Both the position numbers and the translations under genes were made by a program. DNA of 23,099 bases from JAVBLG01 sp031553655 (GTDB lineage Bacteria; Desulfobacterota; Desulfovibrionia; Desulfovibrionales; Desulfovibrionaceae): positions 1-23,099 of the forward strand of contig JAVBLG010000035.1 of assembly GCA_031553655.1 (NCBI GenBank). The letters run 5' to 3'. The notes beneath the pieces are model-generated. The model saw nothing but the letters and a program-made list of their open reading frames with translations, was not told where the DNA came from and ran no database searches. Each line of letters starts with the position of its first letter. The stretch's first letter is position 1. Below, piece by piece: positions 13,290-22,091 of the stretch.

Positions 13290-13399
13290 ACAGTTTTTTT
13301 TGTTCAAAACTTCCTTTGCGGTCTAAAATCTTCCCTTTTCAGGGGGAAAATTTGATTGACAAAACGGCAAAGCCGAGGAAATCCTTTTTGTAACCCCTT

Positions 13400-13486
13400 C
13401 CTTCAGGGAGGGGCAATCCGCACGGCTCCTGTCCGCCGGAGACGGAGTCAGTCGGCGGATGGAGCTGACTGTGGATTGAAACATAA
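13400..13486 (+). repeat. Short intergenic repeat family B, copy 2
   Basis: The second copy of the unit at 11211-11298. It contains ATCCGC/GCGGAT and TCCGCC/GGCGGA pairings and a GTCAG/CTGAC pair, so several alternative stems are possible. It ends about 35 bases before the LOG-family gene. Confidence 0.6.
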
Positions 13487-13522
13487 CATAGAAAATTGCT
13501 CTTCAGGGGAGGTTAAAGCCCT

Positions 13523-14191
13523 ATGTCCGAGTTCCGCCAAAATGTGATCGATGATCTGTCCTCAAGCACAACAGAATCCTGGCGCGTATTCAGGGCCATG
13601 GCCGAAATGGTTGAGGCTTTCGACAAGTTGAACAGCGTAAAAGTCAATTGCATAAGTATTTTCGGTTCGGCCAGAACCAAAGAAGACTCTCCCATGTACA
13701 AGGCTGCGGAAGATATATCTCGTCTGCTGGCTCAGAACGGCTACGGGATCATTTCCGGCGGCGGCCCCGGCATAATGGAAGCCGCCAACAAGGGGGCCAC
13801 TGAAGCCGGAGGGGTTTCCATAGGGCTGCACATTCATCTGCCACACGAACAAGGTTGTAATAAATACGTGAAAACCAGATGCGATTTCCGTTATTTTTTC
13901 ATTCGTAAGCTGATGTTTGTCAAATACGCTATGGCCTATGTGGTGATGCCCGGCGGCATGGGCACAATAGACGAGCTTTCCGAAGCCTTTGTGTTGGCCC
14001 AGACCAAACGTATTAAACCCTTCCCCATCATCCTGTACGACTCTGCTTACTGGAAAGGCCTTGTGGACTGGCTTAAGGAGCGCATGGTATCGGAAAACTA
14101 CATTTCTTTGGATGAAGTGGATAATTATCTCACTGTTTGCGATTCTCCCGAAGAGGTGGTGAGATGCATCAGGAAATGTGTTATTGTTTAA
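13523..14191 (+). CDS. LOG-family (lysine-decarboxylase-like) nucleotide-processing protein
   Basis: A Rossmann-fold protein of 222 residues in the TIGR00730/LOG family. Relatives hydrolyse nucleoside 5'-monophosphates (cytokinin riboside phosphoribohydrolase, PpnN-type nucleosidase); they are not true lysine decarboxylases. Diagnostic segments are 'ISIFGSAR' (44-51), 'ISGGGPGIMEAANKGA' (77-92) and the catalytic/phosphate motif PGGMGTIDE (143-151), with an upstream 'RYFFIRKLMF' helix. AGGGGAGG precedes the ATG at about 10 bases. Its last 14 bases overlap tadA, so the two are probably coexpressed. Substrate is not predictable from sequence alone. Confidence 0.9.
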   Translation: MSEFRQNVIDDLSSSTTESWRVFRAMAEMVEAFDKLNSVKVNCISIFGSARTKEDSPMYKAAEDISRLLAQNGYGIISGGGPGIMEAANKGATEAGGVSIGLHIHLPHEQGCNKYVKTRCDFRYFFIRKLMFVKYAMAYVVMPGGMGTIDELSEAFVLAQTKRIKPFPIILYDSAYWKGLVDWLKERMVSENYISLDEVDNYLTVCDSPEEVVRCIRKCVIV

Positions 14192-14750
14192 GTGCTCCAG
14201 CGAAAACAGAGCTGTGGCTTTTGCCCCGGCCGGGCCGATACCCGCGCCGCCTTCCGGCTGGACCTGGCCGGGATTGATGGGTGAGGCGCTGCTTATGGCC
14301 GAGGAAGGCCGCAAGAAGGGTGAAATCCCTGTGGGGGCGCTGGTGGTTGAGCCTTCGGGTCGTATTTTATCCAGATCGCATAATGAAAACATAACAACAT
14401 GCGACCCCTCAGCCCATGCGGAAATATTGGCCATGCGCCGGGCCGGTCTGGCAACGAACAATCACAGGTTGGGTAACTCAGTGCTTGTGGTTACACTTGA
14501 ACCATGTTTAATGTGTGCCGGAGCTCTTGTGCATGCCAGGGTGGCCGGTTTGGTGTTCGGCGCGGCCGACGCCCTGGCGGGAAGCATTGTGTCACGCGCG
14601 GATGTTCTGGATTTTTCCTGGCACAATCACCGCCCTTGGCATATGGGCGGGGTGCGTTCTGAGGAATGTGCCGATGTTTTGCGTAATTTTTTTAAAGATC
14701 GCAGGGCAATCGGACTCGAGTTGAAAAAATCAGCTTTGAGTCATGGATAA
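14178..14750 (+). CDS. tadA: tRNA-specific adenosine deaminase (A34 to I)
   Basis: A zinc-dependent cytidine-deaminase-fold enzyme that converts adenosine-34 to inosine in tRNA-Arg(ACG), allowing wobble decoding. The zinc and proton-shuttle residues are His80 and Glu82 in HAE and Cys110/Cys113 in PCLMC. 'GEIPVGALVV' and 'HNENITTCDPSAHAE' are typical of TadA. The GTG start at 14178 has AGGA upstream and lies inside the LOG gene. An alternative start near 14278 would remove a Pro-rich N-terminus of about 33 residues that is unusual for TadA. The last residues (about 'KKSALSHG') are encoded by the right end of the dispersed element, so the native C-terminus may have been replaced. Confidence 0.93.
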   Translation: MLLFKCSSENRAVAFAPAGPIPAPPSGWTWPGLMGEALLMAEEGRKKGEIPVGALVVEPSGRILSRSHNENITTCDPSAHAEILAMRRAGLATNNHRLGNSVLVVTLEPCLMCAGALVHARVAGLVFGAADALAGSIVSRADVLDFSWHNHRPWHMGGVRSEECADVLRNFFKDRRAIGLELKKSALSHG

Positions 14751-14773
14751 TTTCAAAGGCAAAATGCTCTAAG
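14723..14773 (+). repeat. Right-end remnant of the dispersed hairpin element, overlapping the tadA stop
   Basis: The segment AAAAAAxCAG..TTTxAG, then ATGGATAATTTCAAA and AAAATGCTCTAA matches the right end of the full copies and preserves the terminus better than copy 1. AAAATGCTCTAA is the inverted complement of the left terminus TTAGAGCATTT seen at 22088-22098. The ribosome-binding site of the next gene (AAGGA) starts at its edge. Confidence 0.65.
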
Positions 14774-14782
14774 GATATATCA

Positions 14783-16306
14783 ATGCTTGAACTGGTAGTT
14801 TTTGTCAGCGGAGCCATGGTGATGGTTCTGGAAATGGTGGGGGCCAGAGTTATGGCTCCCTATTTCGGTACATCGGTTATTGTGTGGACCAGCCTGATTG
14901 GCATCGTCATGGCCTGTCTGGCGGCTGGGGCCTGGTTTGGCGGGCGTTTGGCCGACAAAACTCTTTCCACCAAAACTCTGAGCAACATTCTGGCCGGGGC
15001 CGGGGTGGGCTGCGGCATAACCGCCCTTACCCACGGCTTGTTTGGCGAATTCATATCCGAGGCTACAAGCAATATTTATTTGGCGGCGGTTGTGGCCGCC
15101 GTATTTATTTTCGCTTTTCCGGCCACTCTGTTCGGTATGGTCACGCCATATACCATACGCCTGCGTTTGGCCGATCTGGCTACTTCGGGGGCCACGGTGG
15201 GGCGCATTTACGCTCTTTCTACCGCAGGAAGCATTATCGGCACATTCCTGGGCGGATTTGTGCTGGTTTCCTGGTTCGCAAGCACACAGATTCTGCTTGG
15301 AACCGGCGCGGTTATGCTGATTACGTCCGTTATCGTGCGCCCGAAAAACCTGATGCTGCGGGCGGCCTTGCTGTTGGGTTTTCCGGTGGCGGCTTTTGGC
15401 TCGGCCTCCTATTCCGACTGGCAGGCCAATCAGGGCATGCCCGGACCAATTGAAACTCCCTATAACTGTATTCGGCTTACGGAAGGACGCACCTACGACT
15501 CGCGCATGGTGCGCCTGATGGCCACCGACCCCGGCATGCATCAGTCGGGCATGTATATTGACAATCCTGCGGAATTGTACGCTGCCTACACCAGATTTTA
15601 TGCTCTTGGGCCGCTTTTTGTGCCCAAGGCCAAAAACGTGCTCATGCTTGGCGGCGGGGGCTATTCCGTACCCAAATGGCTGCTGGCGGGATATAGCGGG
15701 CTTGACAGCGACTCATTACGCCTGGACGTGGTGGAAATCGATCCCGGAATGACCAAAGTAGCGGGCAAATATTTCGGATTGCCCGAAGATAAGCGCATGG
15801 CCATCTATCACCGCGACGCGCGGCAGTTTTTGAACGCCGACGCCAAAAACGGAAATTATGATCTGATTTTCGTTGATGTTTTTAACTCCCACTATTCCGT
15901 GCCGTTCCACATGGGAACTGTGGAAGCCGCCGGAGCCATGCGCCGGGCCGTGAGCGATGACGGGGTCATGATTATGAATATAATTTCAGCGGTCAGTGGC
16001 CAGGGCGGCTCGCTGTTCCAGGGCATTTACGGGGCCATTCGCGAGTCGTTCCCGGAAGTGCACGTTTTTCCTGTGCATGACAAAACTAATATGGAAACTG
16101 TGCAGAATGTCATGGTTGTGGCTTTTCCCCGGCCAAGGCCGGATCTCGCTCCGCTCATGACTGACGATGCCTCGCATCTTTCGTTGAATATGCGCAATAT
16201 GCTGGCCATGCGCCTGACAAGTGAAATAGCTGTGGAAGTTCCCCCTTTGCGCGACGATTTCGCCCCCGTGGAGCGGTATACCCAGGCTATGCGCGAGGTT
16301 AAGTAA
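14783..16306 (+). CDS. Membrane-spanning spermidine-synthase-like protein
   Basis: A 507-residue protein with about six hydrophobic segments in residues 1-205 and a class I methyltransferase-fold spermine/spermidine-synthase domain from about 215. The cofactor region is 'NVLMLGGGGYSVP' (285-297), 'DVVEIDPGM' (315-323), 'HRDARQFL' (343-350) and 'DLIFVDVFNSHYSVP' (360-374). Such fused-membrane proteins are common in Proteobacteria. Transfer of an aminopropyl group is plausible, but several relatives have unknown substrates, so I give no gene name. The ATG has AAGGA at 7-8 bases. It is 32 bases downstream of tadA, with the repeat end between, and about 185 bases upstream of pgi. Confidence 0.88.
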   Translation: MLELVVFVSGAMVMVLEMVGARVMAPYFGTSVIVWTSLIGIVMACLAAGAWFGGRLADKTLSTKTLSNILAGAGVGCGITALTHGLFGEFISEATSNIYLAAVVAAVFIFAFPATLFGMVTPYTIRLRLADLATSGATVGRIYALSTAGSIIGTFLGGFVLVSWFASTQILLGTGAVMLITSVIVRPKNLMLRAALLLGFPVAAFGSASYSDWQANQGMPGPIETPYNCIRLTEGRTYDSRMVRLMATDPGMHQSGMYIDNPAELYAAYTRFYALGPLFVPKAKNVLMLGGGGYSVPKWLLAGYSGLDSDSLRLDVVEIDPGMTKVAGKYFGLPEDKRMAIYHRDARQFLNADAKNGNYDLIFVDVFNSHYSVPFHMGTVEAAGAMRRAVSDDGVMIMNIISAVSGQGGSLFQGIYGAIRESFPEVHVFPVHDKTNMETVQNVMVVAFPRPRPDLAPLMTDDASHLSLNMRNMLAMRLTSEIAVEVPPLRDDFAPVERYTQAMREVK

Positions 16307-16423
16307 ACTTTTTTCCTTGGCATAAAAATTCCATAGCGCCGACCGCCCGGATAAAATGCGGCTTCCCTTGCGGTGTGACGCGGTGGACTAATGCCCGACG
16401 GCAAAAAGGCCGTTAATCACTAT

Positions 16424-16452
16424 TTCCCAAAGTAAAAACTTTGCTATATACT
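16424..16452 (+). promoter_or_regulatory. Possible pgi promoter
   Basis: TATACT (16447-16452) lies 39 bases before the pgi ATG, with a weak TTCCCA (16424-16429) at 17-bp spacing. A short palindrome (AAAGT..ACTTT) lies between them. Confidence 0.35.
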
Positions 16453-16490
16453 GGCTCCACATTATGATTATTTACCGCAAGGAGCCGGGT

Positions 16491-17831
16491 ATGCAACATC
16501 ATCTGGAATGGTCCAGGTCTATTACCGGACGCTTGAATCAGGCGTCCACGACTCAATTCAAGGCCAGGGCCGGCGAAATAGCGGCGCGTCTGCGCAAGGA
16601 AACCTCCGCCGGCGAACTGCCCTTCCTTACCATGCCTTACCGTGCCAAATTGGAAAAAGACATGGCGGCACTGCTGCCGCGTCTGAAAAAATACAATCAC
16701 ATGCTGGTGTTGGGAATTGGTGGTTCAGCTTTGGGGGCCAGAGCCATTCAACGGGCCTTTGCCCCGGGCCAGGATCGCCCCGGGCACAAGGGGCCGTGGC
16801 TGTGGATTGCCGACAATGTCTGCGCCGAATCCATGGATGCCTGGTTCGAAACCCTAGATCCTAAAGACACGGTGGTTGTAACCATAAGTAAGTCGGGCGG
16901 AACCATTGAAACCCTGGCTCAGTACTTTTTGGCGCGCAAATGGCTGCAAGACTCGTTGGGCGACGGTTGGTCCGAGCATATGGTGGTGGTTACAGATGCC
17001 AAAAACGGCTTTTTGCGCGAAGAGGCCGCCCGTTGGCAACTGCCTTCCATGGAAGTCCCCGATTTTCTGGGCGGGCGTTATTCAGCTCTTTCAGCTGTAG
17101 GCCTGCTGCCCGCCGCCTGGCTGGGCATAGATTGGCAAGGCCTTCTTAACGGAGCCAAATATGTGGCCGATCAATTGTTGTCCGACACTTGCGACTTGCC
17201 CTCACACCCGGCCTTTGAACTGGCCTCATGGGCTTGCGCCCTGGAACAAAACGGCTACAGTCAGTTGATTTTCTTCTGCTATATCCCCACTTGGGCCACA
17301 TTTGGCCCCTGGTTCGCCCAGCTTTGGGCCGAGAGCCTGGGCAAGGACGGGCGGGGCACCATGCCTGTTCCGGCTGTTGGGGTTACTGACCAGCATTCCG
17401 TGAATCAGATGTTCCTCGACGGACAACGTGACAAGGGGTGCATTTTCCTTACCTGCGCCAACATGCCCAAGGGCTTGCCTTTCCCCGATGGGATGCCCGA
17501 TACGTGGGGATTCCTGAAAAAGGCTCATTTCGGCGACCTGCTCGAAGCCGAAGGGCTGGGAACCAAGATGGCCCTGGCCCAGAGCCAGACGCCGCTTGTA
17601 CATCTTGAAATGCAAAGTAAAGATGCCCACGCCGCCGGAGTGCTGATGATGCTGCTTGAAGCGGCCACCATTTTCAGCGGCTGGCTCATGGGTATCAACC
17701 CCGTGGATCAGCCCGCCGTGGAGCTGGGCAAGCGTTTGGCCAACGCCAGGCTTGGAGCTCCGGGCTATGTGAAAGAAGAGGCTGACCTGGCTGAATTTTT
17801 GGGAGTGTCTCTGCGCGAACAGAAGATTTAG
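16491..17831 (+). CDS. pgi: Glucose-6-phosphate isomerase
   Basis: Interconverts glucose 6-phosphate and fructose 6-phosphate in the cytoplasm (glycolysis/gluconeogenesis). At 446 residues it is of the shorter bacterial type. SIS-domain phosphate-binding motifs are 'VLGIGGSALGARAI' (73-86) and 'ISKSGGTIETL' (132-142). The catalytic Glu281 sits in 'QLWAESLGK', and His302 in 'DQHSVNQ' is the ring-opening residue. The start at 16491 has AAGGAG six bases upstream; the ATG at 16464 would place that site inside the gene. No obvious partner genes flank it. An inverted-repeat element begins nine bases after the stop. Confidence 0.95.
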   Translation: MQHHLEWSRSITGRLNQASTTQFKARAGEIAARLRKETSAGELPFLTMPYRAKLEKDMAALLPRLKKYNHMLVLGIGGSALGARAIQRAFAPGQDRPGHKGPWLWIADNVCAESMDAWFETLDPKDTVVVTISKSGGTIETLAQYFLARKWLQDSLGDGWSEHMVVVTDAKNGFLREEAARWQLPSMEVPDFLGGRYSALSAVGLLPAAWLGIDWQGLLNGAKYVADQLLSDTCDLPSHPAFELASWACALEQNGYSQLIFFCYIPTWATFGPWFAQLWAESLGKDGRGTMPVPAVGVTDQHSVNQMFLDGQRDKGCIFLTCANMPKGLPFPDGMPDTWGFLKKAHFGDLLEAEGLGTKMALAQSQTPLVHLEMQSKDAHAAGVLMMLLEAATIFSGWLMGINPVDQPAVELGKRLANARLGAPGYVKEEADLAEFLGVSLREQKI

Positions 17832-17839
17832 TTTCAGGG

Positions 17840-17954
17840 TGGACGTCTGTTTGCCGTGATACTTGTTAAATTATGTTTTTGTCTCGCAGTGAGGGCCAAA
17901 GATACACTCGCGCGCAAAAATTTGTTTTCCTGTCTGACGGCAAACAGATGTCCA
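17840..17954. repeat. 115-bp element bounded by 18-bp inverted repeats
   Basis: TGGACGTCTGTTTGCCGT (17840-17857) and ACGGCAAACAGATGTCCA (17937-17954) are inverted copies with one mismatch. The 79-base interior contains a smaller imperfect CGCAGTG/CACTCGCG pair and no reading frame. It lies between pgi and the histidine kinase gene. Confidence 0.75.
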
Positions 17955-18032
17955 TTCTCTTATGGTCAGCTCCTTAACTGGTTGCACAAGTTTAATTTTT
18001 ATCAATTTATCCGGAACTCATAAGGTTTTTTG

Positions 18033-19481
18033 ATGTCCAATCCACCCGTGGACAAAAAAAACGAAGGCCTGCCTTTCAGCTACGCTCGCCCGTTGTCGTG
18101 GCTGTCACTGGTGGTGATTTTGATCACCAGCCTGGGGCTTTCGGTTACTATTTCCAATTCGGCCAGAGAAACTCTGCTTTCCAAGCAGCAGGATTTTGCC
18201 AATTTACTGGCTACCAACCTCAATCACCAGATATACATGCGCTTTACCGTGCCCACAGTCTTGGCTTACGGGCGCATAGCCCTGCGCCAACCGGCGCAGT
18301 ACGAGCGGCTGGATCAAGTGGTGCAGTCGGTTATTCACGGTCTGAAGCTGGAGCGCCTGCGTATTTACGATCATGGGCGGTTGGTGGCCTATTCCACTGA
18401 CGGTGAGGACCTGGGCCGTCCCGGTCGAGCCCCTTTGGAAATAGAAGAGGCCCTCAAAGGCGCTCCGCCCTCGGTGAAAATTATCACGCCTTTTCCCATG
18501 TGGCAGGCCCCTTTTTACTGGCCATTTGAAAAAGGCACTTTTTTGATGCGTACCCTGTATCCGCTCACTGGAGAGGACAGGACAGACAAAACTCAGGTTA
18601 TGGGTGTTCTGGAGGTTACTCAGGACATAACCGGCGATTACGAGTCGGTTATGGCTTTTCAAGGGCTGATTGTGTTCATGTGCCTGCTGTCTTCGGCAGT
18701 GATGTTCACAATTTTGCTTTACCTCATACGCCGCGCCGAGCGTATTCTGGCCGAACGCATGGCCGAAACCAGAAAACTTGAGCGCGATTTGCTCAGCCAT
18801 GAAAAGCTGGCCAGTATGGGCCGCATCATATCCAGCATAGCCCATGAAATACGCAACCCGTTGGGAATCATCCGTTCCAGCGCCGAGTTGCTGCTGAAAA
18901 GGGCCGATTCCGCTGATCACAGCACCAAGCGTATTTGCACGGCAATTTATGATGAGGCCTGCCGCCTCAGCAAAACTGTCAACGATTTTCTGGATTATGC
19001 CCGCCCGCGCTCACCGCGTCAGGATGTTGTGGATGTCAACCTTCTGTTGGGTCAGGCTATTACCTTTCTTGAAGGCGTATTTGCCGCCGGTCAGTTGGCC
19101 GTGGAACTGCAAATCGAGGACAAGTTGTTTACCACAGGCGATCAGGATCTGCTGTACCGCGCCTTTTACAACATTCTGGTGAACAGCCAGCAGGCCATAA
19201 ACGGGCCTGGCATTATTACCGTGAACGGTAAAAATGGTTCCGGGGACACAGTTGAGTTGATTATAACAGACAACGGCCCCGGCTTCAGAGAAGACATTTT
19301 AGAGCATGCTCTGGATCCGTTTTTTACCACCAAGGATGACGGCACAGGGTTGGGCCTGCCCATAGTAAACAGCATAATAACCAGCCACGGCGGCAAACTT
19401 GTGCTGGGTAACAACCCCGACGGCGGGGCGATGATCAGCGTAACTTTGCCCAAATATGTGCGGAAGGACGGCACTGTATAG
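18033..19481 (+). CDS. Membrane sensor histidine kinase (NtrB/ZraS-like)
   Basis: A 482-residue two-component sensor. A first membrane segment (about 22-42) and a second (about 211-233) enclose a periplasmic sensing region of about 165 residues with no clear named domain, though 'LRIYDHGRLVAYSTDGEDLG' looks like a Cache/PAS-type strand set. No HAMP is obvious. The H-box is 'SSIAHEIRNPLG' with His271. The N-box is 'YRAFYNILVNSQQA', G1 is 'ITDNGPGF', the F-box is 'DPFFTTK' and G2 is 'GTGLGLPIV'. TAAGG precedes the ATG at 18033, which I prefer to the TTG three bases earlier. The sigma-54 activator gene follows after 97 bases and is its likely partner. Confidence 0.93.
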   Translation: MSNPPVDKKNEGLPFSYARPLSWLSLVVILITSLGLSVTISNSARETLLSKQQDFANLLATNLNHQIYMRFTVPTVLAYGRIALRQPAQYERLDQVVQSVIHGLKLERLRIYDHGRLVAYSTDGEDLGRPGRAPLEIEEALKGAPPSVKIITPFPMWQAPFYWPFEKGTFLMRTLYPLTGEDRTDKTQVMGVLEVTQDITGDYESVMAFQGLIVFMCLLSSAVMFTILLYLIRRAERILAERMAETRKLERDLLSHEKLASMGRIISSIAHEIRNPLGIIRSSAELLLKRADSADHSTKRICTAIYDEACRLSKTVNDFLDYARPRSPRQDVVDVNLLLGQAITFLEGVFAAGQLAVELQIEDKLFTTGDQDLLYRAFYNILVNSQQAINGPGIITVNGKNGSGDTVELIITDNGPGFREDILEHALDPFFTTKDDGTGLGLPIVNSIITSHGGKLVLGNNPDGGAMISVTLPKYVRKDGTV

Positions 19482-19578
19482 AATATTATGCGTATGAAAT
19501 CAGCAAAATGATATAAATTGTTAACTTTGTTAATATGCAAATTCAGATGCGTCAGTTTTGGCGACCAGGAGTATATAA

Positions 19579-20958
19579 ATGAGTGAAAAAACTCACATCT
19601 TAATAATAGACGACGAGAAGAACTATCTGCTGGTTCTGGAAACCCTGCTCCTTGACGCCGGCTATTCCGTCACCGCCATAAATGATCCGGAAACGGCCCT
19701 GGCATTTCTGGAAGAGAGCGAAGTGGATGTGGTGGTAACCGACATGAAAATGCCCAAGGTCACCGGGCGTGAAGTGTTGGAAAAGGTCAAGAAAGACTGG
19801 CCGCATATTCCCGTACTGATCATGACCGCCTTTGGCAGCATTGAAAGCGCCGTGGAAATAATGAAATACGGGGGCTTTGACTACATCACCAAGCCCTTTG
19901 CCAATGACGAGCTGCTTTTGTCGCTGCAAAACGCCTCGGAGCTTTCGCGTGCACATCGTCAATACCGCATTTTGCGGGCCACCTTGCAGGATAATTACGG
20001 TTCACGGCACATAATCGGTCGCAGCAAGGCCATGCGTGACGTGCTGGCCATGGTTGACCGGGCCGCGCCCAGCCGCTCCACAGTGCTGATAACCGGCGAA
20101 TCCGGCACGGGCAAAGAACTCGTGGCCAAGGCTATCCATGTAGCCTCGCCCCGCAAGGATGGTCCTTTTGTTTCCGTAAACTGCATGGCTCTGAACCCCG
20201 GCATTCTGGAAAGCGAACTTTTCGGCCATGAAAAAGGTTCTTTCACCGGTGCCGTGGCCATGCGTCGCGGACGCTTCGAGCAGGCCGACGGCGGAACGTT
20301 GTTTCTTGACGAAATCGCCGAACTTACCCCGGACCTTCAGGTGAAGTTGCTGCGCGTGCTTCAAGAGCGCCGTTTCGAACGCGTGGGCAGTGGTGAGGAG
20401 ATCAACATTGACATAAGAGTGGTTACGGCCACCAACAAAGAACTCATGCGCCTGGTGGAGCAGGGTACCTTCCGGGAGGATCTTTACTATCGCCTGAATG
20501 TGGTGGAAATAAGCCTGCCGCCCCTGCGTGAGCGCCGTGAGGACATCCCGTTGTTGGTGGCCCACTTCGCGGAAAAAATTGCCGGTGAAAATGCCATCGC
20601 GCCAAAATCTTTCAGCGCCGGGGCGCTCAATTTTCTAACCGGCTATGAGTGGCCCGGCAACATTCGCCAATTGCAGAACGTGGTGGAACGTTGCATGGTG
20701 CTGGTACCCGCGCATATAATTGATGTGGACGATCTGCCGGCGGAAATAAAAGACGAAGAATCGCAATTCAAGAGCGCGGTGGATCTTCTTCCCGTGCAGC
20801 TCGATCTGGCTGACACCTTGGAGAAAATCGAGGCGGCCCTCATTCGCCGTGCCCTGGTGCGCGCCGAACTTGTGCAAGTGAAGGCGGCCGAGCTCTTGAA
20901 TATTTCCAAAAGCCTCTTACAGTACAAGCTGAAGAAGTATGGTATCACCGGGCATTAA
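19579..20958 (+). CDS. NtrC-family sigma-54-dependent response regulator
   Basis: A 459-residue activator with three standard domains. The receiver (1-120) has acidic pocket DD11-12, phosphoacceptor Asp55, Thr83 and Lys105. The AAA+ domain (about 145-380) has Walker A GESGTGKE (173-180), the sigma-54 contact loop GSFTGA (220-225, a natural variant of GAFTGA), Walker B 'TLFLDEIAE' and an R-finger region. A Fis-type helix-turn-helix ('VKAAELLNISKSLLQYKLKKYGI') ends the protein. AGGAG lies 8-9 bases before the ATG. It probably receives phosphate from the kinase just upstream. No sigma-54 promoter (-24/-12) that I would trust is visible in the window, so the targets are elsewhere. Confidence 0.95.
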   Translation: MSEKTHILIIDDEKNYLLVLETLLLDAGYSVTAINDPETALAFLEESEVDVVVTDMKMPKVTGREVLEKVKKDWPHIPVLIMTAFGSIESAVEIMKYGGFDYITKPFANDELLLSLQNASELSRAHRQYRILRATLQDNYGSRHIIGRSKAMRDVLAMVDRAAPSRSTVLITGESGTGKELVAKAIHVASPRKDGPFVSVNCMALNPGILESELFGHEKGSFTGAVAMRRGRFEQADGGTLFLDEIAELTPDLQVKLLRVLQERRFERVGSGEEINIDIRVVTATNKELMRLVEQGTFREDLYYRLNVVEISLPPLRERREDIPLLVAHFAEKIAGENAIAPKSFSAGALNFLTGYEWPGNIRQLQNVVERCMVLVPAHIIDVDDLPAEIKDEESQFKSAVDLLPVQLDLADTLEKIEAALIRRALVRAELVQVKAAELLNISKSLLQYKLKKYGITGH

Positions 20959-20993
20959 AGCCGAGGTCTTTGTTTAATTCAAGAGGTGCGACA

Positions 20994-22091
20994 ATGAGCA
21001 ATATACTTTTTTCTCCGTTGGCCATAGGTAATCTTAGCTTGCGCAATCGCGTTGTCATTCCGCCCATGTGCCAGTATTCCGCCACAGACGGTCTGTCCGG
21101 CGACTGGCACAGAATGCATTACGGCAAACTGGCCGCCTCCGGGGCCGGAATGCTTATTGTGGAAGCCACGGCCGTGTCGCCCGAAGGGCGCATTTCTCCC
21201 CAGGATCTGGGGTTGTGGTCTGATGAAACCGAAGCGGCCCTGGCGGGAATGATTAAATCCCTGCGTGCCTGGTCGGACATGCCGATCCTTTTGCAAATAG
21301 GCCATGCCGGACGCAAAGCTTCACATTACCGCCCCTGGGAAGCCGCTGGCGGCACTATGATGACGCCTGAAAACGGCGGCTGGCAGACCATTGCCCCTTC
21401 GGCTCTTCCCTATACCCCGGGCACGCCCTCCCCGATCGCGTTGGACGAAGCTGAATGCGAGCGCATAAAAAAGGCCTTTGCCGAAGCGGCCGCGCGTGCC
21501 GCCAGAGCCGGGTTTGACGGTATTGAGGTGCATGCCGCCCACGGCTACTTGCTGCATCAATTCCTTTCTCCCATATCCAACCAGCGTACAGACAAGTACG
21601 GCGGCGACCTCGCGGCGCGCCTACGCTTTCCGCTGGAAGTGTTTGAGGCCGCGCGGGCGGCTTTTCCCGCTGAAAAACCGGTGGGGCTGCGCCTTTCCGG
21701 CAGCGACTGGGTACCTGGCGGCTGGAATGTTGACGACTCTGTGGCCCTGGTGCGCGAGCTTGCCAAGCGCGGCTGCGCCTATGCCCATGTTTCCGGCGGC
21801 GGGCTTTCACCGGCTCAGCAGCTTGCTCCCAAGCCGGGCTATCAGGTTGACATGGCCGCGCGCATTAAAAGTGAAACCGGCATGACCACTATCGCAGTGG
21901 GCCTGATCACCGAAGCCTTGCAGGCTGAAACCATTCTGGTTTCGGGTCAGGCCGATCTTGTGGCTGTGGGCCGGGGCATACTTTATAACCCGCATTGGCC
22001 GTGGCACGCCGCTGCGGCGCTTGGAGCGGCGGTGAGCGCCCCGCCGCAGTATTGGCGGTCCGCCCCCCACGGTATAAAAGGACTATTTTAG
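20994..22091 (+). CDS. Old Yellow Enzyme of the YqjM type (FMN-dependent NAD(P)H:flavin oxidoreductase)
   Basis: A 365-residue TIM-barrel flavoprotein that reduces activated C=C bonds. The thermophilic-like/YqjM subclass is indicated by Cys26 in 'PPMCQYSA', the 'QIGHAGRKAS' strand (101-110), the substrate-binding His180/His183 pair in 'HAAHGYLLHQF', and 'NQRTDKYGG'. The C-terminal phosphate-binding loop is 'VAVGRGIL'. AAGAGGTG is correctly spaced before ATG 20994; an upstream TTG at 20970 is less likely. It lies 35 bases after the regulator gene and may be cotranscribed, though a role in that circuit is not shown. The dispersed repeat starts at its stop codon. Confidence 0.93.
   Translation: MSNILFSPLAIGNLSLRNRVVIPPMCQYSATDGLSGDWHRMHYGKLAASGAGMLIVEATAVSPEGRISPQDLGLWSDETEAALAGMIKSLRAWSDMPILLQIGHAGRKASHYRPWEAAGGTMMTPENGGWQTIAPSALPYTPGTPSPIALDEAECERIKKAFAEAAARAARAGFDGIEVHAAHGYLLHQFLSPISNQRTDKYGGDLAARLRFPLEVFEAARAAFPAEKPVGLRLSGSDWVPGGWNVDDSVALVRELAKRGCAYAHVSGGGLSPAQQLAPKPGYQVDMAARIKSETGMTTIAVGLITEALQAETILVSGQADLVAVGRGILYNPHWPWHAAAALGAAVSAPPQYWRSAPHGIKGLF

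Noticed and set aside
12420..13307. Long minus-strand frame of 295 codons over the J-domain gene
   Set aside because: It is a shadow of codon bias in the charged helix region and matches no known family.
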